A stretch of 64,000 nucleotides of DNA, from the NCBI GenBank assembly GCA_963744575.1, contig CAVUUF010000012.1, positions 186,001 through 250,000 on the forward strand, written 5' to 3'. Origin of the DNA: Palsa-504 sp963744575 (GTDB lineage Bacteria > Actinomycetota > Actinomycetes > Streptosporangiales > Streptosporangiaceae). The notes under the pieces are model-generated. The model searched no databases, was not told the origin of the DNA, and saw only the letters and a list, made by a program, of their open reading frames with translations. A program made the position numbers and the translations under genes. This document shows, piece after piece, positions 17,337 through 26,704 of the stretch; the first letter of the stretch is position 1; each line of letters opens with the position of its first letter.

Positions 17337-18568
17337 GGCCCGGTCAGCTCGCGCGTCACGGCGTCGGCCAGGAGGCGGCCGCGGCGGGTGAGCACGACCC
17401 GGCCGGCGGCCAGGGCGCCGGCATCGGCCAGCCCCCCGGCGACCACCGACTCCGCGTTCGCCCGGCCGGCCGGGCCGAGGACCGCGACCGGGCAGCCCTC
17501 GGCGAGACGCAGGAGCAGCATGACGCGCTCCAGCTGCCTCATCGCCGGGGACAAGACCTCCCGGCCCTGGCCCGGGCTGTTCCCGGCCGTGATCCTCGCG
17601 CCGTAGGCGGCCGGGTGCCGCACGTTCCACCACCGGGTCCCGCTGACGTGGCTGTGCGCGCCGGGGCCGATCCCCCACCAGTCGCCGCCGGTCCAGTACA
17701 GCATGTTGTGCGCGCACCTCGCCCCGGGCCGGTCCGCGGCCCAGTTGGAGATCTCGTACCAGCGGTACCCGGCCGCGGTCAGGGCGGCGTCGGCGGCGAG
17801 GTAGCGATCGGCGAGCACGTCGTCGTCCGGGGCGGCCAGCTCGCCGCGCCGGACGCGGGCCGCCAGCCGGGTGCCTGCCTCCACGGTGAGCGCGTACGCG
17901 GACAGGTGGTCGGGTCCGGCCGCCACCGCCGCGTCCAGCGACCGCCGCCAGTCCGCGTCGGACTCCCCCGGCGTCCCGTAGATCAGGTCCAGGCTGACGT
18001 GCTCGAAGCCAGCCGCCCGGGCCCACCCGGCGCACCGCGCCGGGCGTCCGGGCTGGTGTACCCGGTCCAGGACGGCGAGCACCGCGGGCACCGCACTCTG
18101 CATGCCGAACGAGATCCGGGTCAGCCCCTGCGCCCGCAGGTCGTCCAGGCTGGCTTCGTCGACGCTCTCCGGATTCGCCTCGGTGGTCACCTCCGCCCCG
18201 GGAACCAGGCCGAACTCGGCGTCGATCGCCCGCAGGATGCCGCCGAGCGCGGCCGGCCGGAGCAGGGTGGGCGTCCCGCCGCCGAAGAACACCGTGCTCA
18301 CCGGCAGGTCTGCGTCGGCCAGCACCCGGCGCGCGAACCTGATCTCCGCGACGGCCAGGTCCGGATAGCTGCCGGGCGAGGTCGCGGCAACGCCGGAGCC
18401 GAGCTCGGCGGCCGTGTAGGTGTTGAAATCGCAGTAGCCGCAGCGGGCAGCGCAGAACGGCACGTGGACGTAGATGCCGAACGGCCGCTGGCCCAGGCCG
18501 GCCCGCGCGTCCTCCGGCAGCGTCCCCGCCGCGGGGACCGGCTCACCGTCGGGGAGGACGCCAGGCAT
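17333..18568 (-). CDS. hemW: Radical SAM heme chaperone HemW
   Basis: Radical SAM protein once annotated as oxygen-independent coproporphyrinogen III oxidase and now considered a heme chaperone. The 411 residues have the HemW-type cluster motif CAARCGYCDF (Cys39, Cys43, Cys46), FFGGGTPTLL, NPES, ISFGMQS, LDLIYGTPGE, and the C-terminal HemN domain. The ATG giving MPGVLPDGEPVP matches the actinobacterial N-terminus and is preferred to an upstream GTG/ATG. Its stop overlaps the DUF4870 stop tail to tail. It sits between hrcA and lepA, as in other actinomycetes. Confidence 0.93.
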   Translation of the reverse strand: MPGVLPDGEPVPAAGTLPEDARAGLGQRPFGIYVHVPFCAARCGYCDFNTYTAAELGSGVAATSPGSYPDLAVAEIRFARRVLADADLPVSTVFFGGGTPTLLRPAALGGILRAIDAEFGLVPGAEVTTEANPESVDEASLDDLRAQGLTRISFGMQSAVPAVLAVLDRVHQPGRPARCAGWARAAGFEHVSLDLIYGTPGESDADWRRSLDAAVAAGPDHLSAYALTVEAGTRLAARVRRGELAAPDDDVLADRYLAADAALTAAGYRWYEISNWAADRPGARCAHNMLYWTGGDWWGIGPGAHSHVSGTRWWNVRHPAAYGARITAGNSPGQGREVLSPAMRQLERVMLLLRLAEGCPVAVLGPAGRANAESVVAGGLADAGALAAGRVVLTRRGRLLADAVTRELTGP

Positions 18569-18711
18569 GCCCGCCACGCTACCCGGCAGGGCACGCTCCC
18601 TCATCCGGCCGCCCTGGGCCAGTCCCGCTTTACCAGACAGTCACTTATGCTGAAGGTGTCGCGTTTTGTCGGGAGGCACGAGGCACCAGGGTCGCGTCGC
18701 GGGAGGCACCG

Positions 18712-19476
18712 TTGGCAGGTAACGAGTCACAATGGCCGGCCCAGTCCCTGGGGGACGACCGGCAGGCGGCACCGGCCGAGCCGGGCGCGGCTGGCCACGG
18801 CGAGCCGACCGCCGCGCAGGCTCCGCCGACTGCCCCGTACGGCCCGCCGGCCGCCGCCCCGTACGGCCCGCCGGGCGGCTACCAGGTTCCGCCGGGCGGT
18901 TACCAGGTCCCTCCCGGCGGTTACCAGGTCTCGCCGGGCGGCTATCCCGTGCCGCCGGCCGGGTACCAGATTCCGGCGGCCGGGTACCAGGTCCAGGCCC
19001 GGATGCATGCCACCATGCGCGCGGCCTCGGCGGACCGGGAACGCGCGGTCGACGTGCTGAAGGCCGGCTTCGCCGAGGGGCGGCTGACCCAGGACGAGTA
19101 CAACGACCGGATGGGACGGGCCTACGCCGCCCGGACCTACGGTGAGCTGGCGGCCCTCACCGCCGACCTGCCCGCGGGGGCCATCCCCGCGCCCTGGCCG
19201 GTGCCGGCGTATCAGCCGCCCGTCACCACCAACTCGCTGGCCCGGGCATCGCTGGTGCTCGGCGTGGCCGAGTTCTTCACCATGGGCCTGACCGCCATCC
19301 CGGCGATCATCTGCGGTCACATGGCCAAGCGGGAGATGCGCCAGACCGGGCAGCGCGGCGACGGGCTGGCGACCAGCGGCCTGGTGCTCGGGTACATGGC
19401 GGTGATCTTCTGGGGCGTCCTGATCGTCCTGTCCATCGTGGGCGCCGTGATCTCGGCATCGGGCGCGGGCGGCTGA
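18712..19476 (+). CDS. DUF1707/DUF4190 membrane protein with GGYQVPP repeats
   Basis: A 254-residue protein with three parts. An N-terminal Pro/Gly/Tyr-rich tail has six 7-residue repeats of the type GGYQVPP. A DUF1707 domain follows (RAASADRERAVDVLKAGF AEGRLTQDEYNDR), a short module found in many actinobacterial membrane proteins. A DUF4190-type region has two membrane helices (about 175-250). The TTG start is supported by GGGAGG six bases upstream. The 7-residue repeats suggest a flexible, self-associating cytoplasmic tail. Function is unknown. A second DUF1707 gene follows on the same strand. Confidence 0.82.
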   Translation: MAGNESQWPAQSLGDDRQAAPAEPGAAGHGEPTAAQAPPTAPYGPPAAAPYGPPGGYQVPPGGYQVPPGGYQVSPGGYPVPPAGYQIPAAGYQVQARMHATMRAASADRERAVDVLKAGFAEGRLTQDEYNDRMGRAYAARTYGELAALTADLPAGAIPAPWPVPAYQPPVTTNSLARASLVLGVAEFFTMGLTAIPAIICGHMAKREMRQTGQRGDGLATSGLVLGYMAVIFWGVLIVLSIVGAVISASGAGG

Positions 19477-19587
19477 ACCGCCGGGACAGCCCGGGCGCGC
19501 GACCGCGCGGCGAGCCGAACGGGTCATTGGCACTCCAGGCGGCACTCGCGCGTCTACACTCATAAGAGGCGTCCGCAGGAGGCTCAC

Positions 19588-20118
19588 GTGGCATACGGTC
19601 CAGGTCAGGCACATCCGCCTTATCCCGGTCTCTCTCCTGTGCCGGTAAGCAGCGTGCCCGCGAGCACGGGGGTTACCGGGGTGAACCCCGCCTGGCTGGC
19701 GGGCAGCGCGGATCGCGAGCGGACGGTGGGCGTGCTCCGCGCGGGCTTCACCGAGGGACGCCTCACCCAGGACGAGCTCGACGACCGGGTGGCCCGGGCC
19801 TACGCCGCCCGCACGTACCGCGACCTGTGGGCGCTGATCGCCGACCTGCCGGCCGGGCCGCTCCCCTACCCGAACGCGCTGCCGGTCCTGCCGTACCCGC
19901 AGGCCACTCCCGCCGTCCCGGCCGACGCCGAGCCGGTCAGCAACTGGCATTCCGCCGCGGCGCTGGTCATCACCGCGCTGGTGATATTCACGCTCGCCGC
20001 GCTGGTCACCGCGATTGCCACCGCGCACGCCCAGCCGATGCCGCTGCAGCAGCCGGTCCCGCTGCAGCCCTTCCAGCACGTGCAGCTGACCCCGTTCATC
20101 ACGCACCTGCGGGCCTAG
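19588..20118 (+). CDS. DUF1707 protein with one membrane helix
   Basis: A 176-residue protein. A Pro/Ser-rich start of about 35 residues precedes a DUF1707 domain (SADRERTVGVLRAGF TEGRLTQDELDDRV ARAYAARTY) that closely matches the one in the preceding gene. A transmembrane helix follows near residues 125-148 (ALVITALVIFTLAALVTAI), then a Gln/Pro-rich end. The GTG start has AGGAGG upstream. The two neighbouring DUF1707 genes look like a duplication that kept only the domain. Function is unknown. Confidence 0.82.
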   Translation: MAYGPGQAHPPYPGLSPVPVSSVPASTGVTGVNPAWLAGSADRERTVGVLRAGFTEGRLTQDELDDRVARAYAARTYRDLWALIADLPAGPLPYPNALPVLPYPQATPAVPADAEPVSNWHSAAALVITALVIFTLAALVTAIATAHAQPMPLQQPVPLQPFQHVQLTPFITHLRA

Positions 20119-20157
20119 CGGCACGCACCCCGCCCGTTCGGCCCGGAAAACGGGGTA

Positions 20158-22083
<1,926 letters not shown>

Positions 22084-22251
22084 CCGTTCGGGTGACTCGC
22101 CGGCTAGCGGCCTGGGTGTTCCATGATCCCATGCCCGGCCCAGTGCCCTTGCCGGACAGACTTGTTCGGGCTTTGGTTTGAGTGCGGGGGCCCGGCTCGG
22201 ATAAGCTTCCTCGTCGCGGCACCCACAGATAACGATGAAGGACTCCCACGC

Positions 22252-22521
22252 GTGGCGAATATTAAGTCTCAGATAAAGCGCAATAAGCAGAACGAAAAGG
22301 CGCACCAGCGGAACAAGGCGGTGAAGTCGTCGCTGCGTACCTCGGTGCGTAGGTTCCGCGAGGCCGCGGACGCGGGGAACCTCGACGAGGCGGGGACCGC
22401 ACTGCGCACCGCCTGCCAGCAGCTGGACAAGGCGGCCAGCAAGGGCGTCATCCACAAGAACCAGGCGGCCAACCGCAAGTCGGCCATCGCCAAGCGGTAC
22501 GCCGAGCTCCAGGCCAGTTAG
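22252..22521 (+). CDS. rpsT: 30S ribosomal protein S20
   Basis: Primary 16S rRNA-binding ribosomal protein of 89 residues. The sequence VANIKSQIKRNKQNEKAHQR and the basic helical pattern through KNQAANRKSAIAKRY are diagnostic. The GTG at 22252 has AAGGAC about 9 bases upstream. It is a monocistronic plus-strand gene between minus-strand lepA and holA, an arrangement widespread in bacteria. The region just after its stop contains a 14-base tandem duplication shared with the end of holA. Confidence 0.96.
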   Translation: MANIKSQIKRNKQNEKAHQRNKAVKSSLRTSVRRFREAADAGNLDEAGTALRTACQQLDKAASKGVIHKNQAANRKSAIAKRYAELQAS

Positions 22522-22548
22522 CCCGCGTCTGCTAGCCCGCGTCTGCTA
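22521..22548. repeat. 14-base tandem duplication between rpsT and holA stops
   Basis: The unit GCCCGCGTCTGCTA occurs twice in a row (22521-22534, 22535-22548), with a third partial copy. It overlaps the rpsT stop codon and contains the reversed holA stop codon in both copies. Confidence 0.85.
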
Positions 22549-23535
22549 GCCCGCGGCTTCGCCGGCCCGGCTGGCGACGATCCGGCGCACCGCTCGTTCC
22601 AGGGCGTAGGCCGCGCTGATCGCCTCGCCCTTGACCTGCGCGTCCGCCTCGGCGACCGCGCGCAGCGCGCGGGCGATGCCGTCCGGGTGCCAGCCGCGCA
22701 GTTGCTGGCGGACCCGGTCGATCTTCCACGGCGGAGCGCCGACCTCGGCCGCGAGGGCCGTGCTGCTGGAGCCGCGGGACGCGGATCCGACCCGGCCTAG
22801 CAGGCGCACGCCCTGGGCGAGCGCGCTGCAGATCAGCACCGGGGATACGCCGGTGGCCAGCGCCCAGCGCAGCTGCTCGAGCGCCTGCGCGAGGTGCCCC
22901 TCGACCGCGCGGTCGGCGACGGTGAACCCGGTCGCCTCGGCCCGGCCCCGGTAATACGTGGCCACCACAGCCTCGTCGACGCTGCCCTCGGTGTCTGCGG
23001 CCAGCTGGCTGCAGGCCGCCGCGAGCTCGCGCAGATCCGAACCCACCGCATCCAGCAGCGCGCGGGCCGCGCCGTCGTCGGCCCGCTGGCCCGCCCGGCG
23101 GAATTCCGCCCGGATGAAGTCGAGCCGCTCGCTGAACCTGGTGACCTTGGGGCACTCGATCAGCTGGGCCCCGGCGGCCCTGGCCCCGGCCAGCAGTTCC
23201 TTGCCCTTGGCCCCGCCCGCGTGGGTCAGCACCAGGATCACGTCCGGCGCCGGGTTCCGCGTGTAGCCGGATAGTTCGGCCGCCAGGTCCTTGGTCGCGT
23301 TCTGCGCGGACCTGACCACCACCACGCAGCCGTCGCCGAACAGCGAGGGCGAGGTGAGTGAGTCCAGCTGACCCGGCCCGAGTTCGGACACGTCGAGGTC
23401 GCGGACGTCGCCACCCAGGCCCGCCGCGCGGGCGGCGGCGATCAGGTCGCGCACGGCCCGGTCGACGAGGAACTCCTCCGCACCGACGACCAGCGTGACG
23501 GGAGCGGTGGTTACCTGAGTACGGGCGGCGGCCAT
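22546..23535 (-). CDS. holA: DNA polymerase III subunit delta
   Basis: Clamp-loader delta subunit that opens the beta clamp. The 329-residue protein has the N-terminal AAA-like region (VTLVVGAEEFLVDRAVRDLI), DVRDLDVSELGPG, a helical middle and the C-terminal collar domain (GVSPVLICSALAQGVRLL ... YALERAVRRIVASR). No Walker A is expected for delta. The ATG at 23533-23535 opens MAAARTQVTT; the reading frame continues upstream into the hutI antisense, which is spurious. It begins 5 bases after hutI. Confidence 0.94.
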   Translation of the reverse strand: MAAARTQVTTAPVTLVVGAEEFLVDRAVRDLIAAARAAGLGGDVRDLDVSELGPGQLDSLTSPSLFGDGCVVVVRSAQNATKDLAAELSGYTRNPAPDVILVLTHAGGAKGKELLAGARAAGAQLIECPKVTRFSERLDFIRAEFRRAGQRADDGAARALLDAVGSDLRELAAACSQLAADTEGSVDEAVVATYYRGRAEATGFTVADRAVEGHLAQALEQLRWALATGVSPVLICSALAQGVRLLGRVGSASRGSSSTALAAEVGAPPWKIDRVRQQLRGWHPDGIARALRAVAEADAQVKGEAISAAYALERAVRRIVASRAGEAAG

Positions 23536-23540
23536 GAGGG

Positions 23541-24755
23541 CTAGCTGGCCGTGACGGGCTCGCCGCCCAGCCAGACGCGGCGGGGCGTCAGGCCGTAGGA
23601 CCAGACGAAGGCGCCCTCGTGGTCGGCGTCCCACAGGACCATGTCGGCGAGCCTGCCGCGGACCATGGCGCCGCGGTCCGGGGCGCGCAGCGCGTGCGCG
23701 CCGCCGATGGTGGCCGCGCGCAGGGCCTCGTCCACGCTCATCCCGAGGTAGGACACGGCCAGCGAGACGACCAGGGCCATCGAGGTGATCCCGTTGACGC
23801 CCGGGGCGTGGTCCGAACCGAGCGCCACGGCCACGCCCTTGTCGAGCAGCGAGCGCACCGGCGGCCGGGCGCCGGTCTGCACGGCCGTGCCCGGGCAGAC
23901 CACGGCGGCCACGCTCGCCTGGGCCATCGCGGCGATGTCGTCCCCGGTGGCCTCGTGCAGCATGTCGGCGGACGCGCAGCCGAGCTCGGCGGCCAGCAAG
24001 GCCGCGCCGGTGCGCGAGTCGCCGCAGGCGTGCACCCGCGGCAGCAGGCCCGCACGGCGGCCCGCGTTGAGGATCCAGCGCGCCTCGTCCTCGGAGAACC
24101 GGCCTTCTTCGCAGAACACGTCCACGCTGTCCGCGCCGATCGCGGCCGCGTCCGAACACCACGAGCTGACCGCGTCGATGTAGTCGTGGCGGCGGCCGAA
24201 GAACTCCGGCGGCAACGAGTGCGCGGCCAGGAACGTGACGTGCACCCGCGGCATGCCCGGCTCGCCCTCGAGCTGCCGCAGCATCCGGACGGCGGCCAGC
24301 TCGCCGTCCCTGGTCAGGTGGTATCCGGTCTTGGCCTCGAGGGTGGTCGTCCCGGACCGCAGCCAGCGGCCCAGCCGCAGGCGGACGCCGTTGCACAGGG
24401 TCCACGGGTCGGTGCCCCTGGTCACGGTGACGGTGGACGACACGCCGCCGCCGGCCGCGGCAATCTCCCCGGCGGACGAGCCGTTGGACCGCATGGCGAG
24501 CTCCGCCCAGCGGTTGCCCGCGTACACCGGGTGGGTGTGGGCGTCGATCAGGCCGGGCGTGACCAGGCCGCCGCCCAGGTTCTCCACGTGGTCCACGTCG
24601 ACGATGTCGTCGACCACCCCGGGAATCCGGTCGGGCAGCTCGGCCGCGGGACCCACCCAGGCGATCCGGTCGTCGCCGGTCACGATGGCGGCGTTGCTCA
24701 GGATCTCCGAACCGGTCCACAGGCGGCCGATATTGGTCAGCAGACGAACAGTCAC
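23541..24755 (-). CDS. hutI: Imidazolonepropionase-like amidohydrolase
   Basis: Predicted zinc/iron-dependent amidohydrolase that opens imidazolone propionate in histidine degradation. The 404 residues contain VTPGLIDAHTHPVYAGNRW (metal-binding HxH), TTTLEAKTGYHL, SVDVFCEEGRFSEDEA, VHACGDS and ALGSDHAPGVNGITSM (metal Asp). These blocks fit HutI, although the usual H-A-D-Q is H-A-C-G and the identity within the wider amidohydrolase group is not certain. The GTG at 24753-24755 gives VTVRLLTNIGRLWTG. No other hut gene is in the window. It lies between holA and hflX on the same strand. Confidence 0.8.
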   Translation of the reverse strand: MTVRLLTNIGRLWTGSEILSNAAIVTGDDRIAWVGPAAELPDRIPGVVDDIVDVDHVENLGGGLVTPGLIDAHTHPVYAGNRWAELAMRSNGSSAGEIAAAGGGVSSTVTVTRGTDPWTLCNGVRLRLGRWLRSGTTTLEAKTGYHLTRDGELAAVRMLRQLEGEPGMPRVHVTFLAAHSLPPEFFGRRHDYIDAVSSWCSDAAAIGADSVDVFCEEGRFSEDEARWILNAGRRAGLLPRVHACGDSRTGAALLAAELGCASADMLHEATGDDIAAMAQASVAAVVCPGTAVQTGARPPVRSLLDKGVAVALGSDHAPGVNGITSMALVVSLAVSYLGMSVDEALRAATIGGAHALRAPDRGAMVRGRLADMVLWDADHEGAFVWSYGLTPRRVWLGGEPVTAS

Positions 24756-24978
24756 CGGCGGTCCCCCCCGGGACTGGTGATCCCCTGCGCCATGAGCGTT
24801 CACCTGCCATGACACGTGCACGCCGGAAGATCCGGCGAGCACTGAACGAGCCTTGCTGCGCACCACGCGACCGGCGGTCAGCGCCCGGCAGGTACGGCAG
24901 CCAACATCGACGCAGATACGCTATTGCACGGCCGCCACCGCACACAAGCCTTTCGCCGAAACGCAGAAGCTTATCTGC

Positions 24979-24997
24979 GGGCGCGGTTAAAGCGCCC
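24979..24997 (-). terminator. Possible terminator hairpin after hflX
   Basis: GGGCGC and GCGCCC, separated by seven bases, form a perfect 6-bp stem about 40 bases past the hflX stop. No U-tract follows, so it is only a candidate. Confidence 0.35.
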
Positions 24998-25035
24998 TTA
25001 GTCAGCGAGAAAAAGGCCGCCAAACGTGATCACTG

Positions 25036-26436
25036 TCACGCTTGCAGGCGGACCCGATCGTCCAGTACGGCCTCGAGTTGCGCGGCCAGACCGGGCGGCA
25101 CGCGGGCCTCGATAAGGGTACCGTCCGCGACGTGCTCGGCCGACAGCACCTCGCCTTCGGCGTGGGCCCGCGCCACCAGGTCGCCGCGGCTGTACGGCAC
25201 CGTGCCCTTGACCTGAGCCTCGAGCCGGGGCAGCGCGGCCTCGATGGCGTCACGCAGGGCGGCCAGGCCCGCCCCGGTCTTCGCGGAGACGCTGAGGCTG
25301 CCCGGCTCGCGCGCGCGCAGGCCCTGCAGCACGACCGGGTCGGCCGAGTCGATCTTGTTGACCACCACGAGCTCGGGCACGTGCGCCGCGCCGATCTCGG
25401 CCAGCACGCCGCGGACCGCGGCGATCTGCGCCTCGGGCTCGGCGTCCGACCCGTCCACCACGTGCAGGACGAGGTCCGCCTCGGCGGTTTCCTCGAGCGT
25501 GGACCGGAACGCCTCGACCAGCTGGTGCGGCAGGTGCCGGACGAACCCGACGGTGTCGGTCAGCGTGTAGCCCCGTCCGGACGGCGTGACGGCCCGCCTG
25601 ACCGCCGGGTCGAGCGTGGCGAACAGCGCGTCCTCGACCAGGACCCCGGCCCCGGTGAGCACGTTGAGCAGGCTCGACTTGCCCGCGTTGGTGTACCCGG
25701 CGATCACCACCGACGGCACGTCGCGGCGGCTACGCCGCCCGCGCTGCACCTTACGGCCGGTCGACATGCCGCTGATGTCCCGTTGCAGGCGCGAGATGCG
25801 CGCCCGCAGCCGCCGCCGGTCGGTCTCCAGCTTGGTCTCGCCCGGACCACGGGTGCCGATGCCGCCTCCGCCGGCCACCCGGCCGCCCGCCTGCCGGGAC
25901 AGCGACTCGCCCCAGCCGCGCAGCCTGGGCAGCATGTACTGCAGCTGGGCCAGCTCCACCTGGGCCTTGCCCTCCCGGCTGCGGGCGTGCTGGGCGAAGA
26001 TGTCCAGGATCAGCGCGGTCCGGTCGATGACCTTGACCTGCACCAGGCCTTCCAGCCGGCGCAGCTGGCTCGGGGTGAGCTCGCCGTCGCAGATCACCGT
26101 GTCGGCCCCGGCCGCGGCCACGAGGTCGGCCAGCTCGCGCGCCTTGCCCGAACCCACGTAGGTGGCCGCGTCGACCCGCCCGCGCCGCTGGATGAGGCCC
26201 TCGAGCACCTCAGAGCCCGCCGTCTCGGCCAGCCGGCTCAGCTCGCGCAGCGAGTTCTCCGCGCTGGCCAGGCTGCCCTCGGCCCACACCCCGATGAGCA
26301 CGACCCGCTCCAGCCGCAGCGCCCGGTACTCGACCTCGCTGATGTCCTGCAGTTCGGTGGAAAGGCCGGGCACCCGCCGCAGCGCGTGCCGCTCCTCCAG
26401 GTCCAGGTCGGGCTGCTGGTCAAAAACCGTGCTCAT
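25036..26436 (-). CDS. hflX: GTPase HflX
   Basis: Ribosome-splitting GTPase used in stress rescue. The 466-residue protein has the N-terminal HflX domain (VYVG-like ATYVGSGKARELADLV, TVICDGELTPSQLRRLE, VIDRTALILDIFAQHARSREG), a coiled-coil linker with GGGGIGTRGPGETKLETDRR, and the G domain with AGYTNAGKSS, DTVGFVRHLPHQLVEAF and VVNKID. The ATG at 26434-26436 has GGAGGA a few bases upstream. Further upstream lies a 60-bp repeat element. In streptomycetes this gene usually follows miaA and dapF; here 22 kb of other genes separates it from miaA. Confidence 0.95.
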   Translation of the reverse strand: MSTVFDQQPDLDLEERHALRRVPGLSTELQDISEVEYRALRLERVVLIGVWAEGSLASAENSLRELSRLAETAGSEVLEGLIQRRGRVDAATYVGSGKARELADLVAAAGADTVICDGELTPSQLRRLEGLVQVKVIDRTALILDIFAQHARSREGKAQVELAQLQYMLPRLRGWGESLSRQAGGRVAGGGGIGTRGPGETKLETDRRRLRARISRLQRDISGMSTGRKVQRGRRSRRDVPSVVIAGYTNAGKSSLLNVLTGAGVLVEDALFATLDPAVRRAVTPSGRGYTLTDTVGFVRHLPHQLVEAFRSTLEETAEADLVLHVVDGSDAEPEAQIAAVRGVLAEIGAAHVPELVVVNKIDSADPVVLQGLRAREPGSLSVSAKTGAGLAALRDAIEAALPRLEAQVKGTVPYSRGDLVARAHAEGEVLSAEHVADGTLIEARVPPGLAAQLEAVLDDRVRLQA

Positions 26437-26621
26437 TGTCCTCCGACATCGTGCTAGCTCGTCCCCCGATGGTGCCATGCGCCGGGAAAGGCATGCACTC
26501 CATTAACACCCCGGCCGCCTCATATGTGCCCCGGCCGGGGCCGCCCGGCCGATGAACTCAGGTGCCGCCATCCCCTCACGCATCTCCAGCCCCGTCCCGG
26601 CGCGTCTCAGGGCCGTGCCTG

Positions 26622-26681
26622 AACAGCATGGATGTGGCATTCATGTCGCCTGAGCAGCATCGATGTGACATCGATGCTGTT
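26622..26681. repeat. 60-bp inverted-repeat element, copy 2
   Basis: It matches the element at 12604-12663 at 51 of 60 positions. It starts AACAGCATGGATGT and ends ACATCGATGCTGTT, whose reverse complement differs from the start at one base. The right half is a perfect palindrome with 11-base arms (AGCATCGATGT / ACATCGATGCT) around a single G. It lies between the helR-like stop and the hflX start. Confidence 0.75.
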
Positions 26682-26704
26682 TTCGAGTGGGCGCAGGCCG
26701 GACT

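Noticed and set aside
17333..18568. Oxygen-independent coproporphyrinogen oxidase (HemN)
   Set aside because: The CxxxCxxC-F pattern and shorter length fit HemW rather than true HemN.
22546..25023. An 825-codon fusion of holA with upstream sequence
   Set aside because: Only the last 329 residues look like HolA. The upstream part is an alternative frame of hutI.
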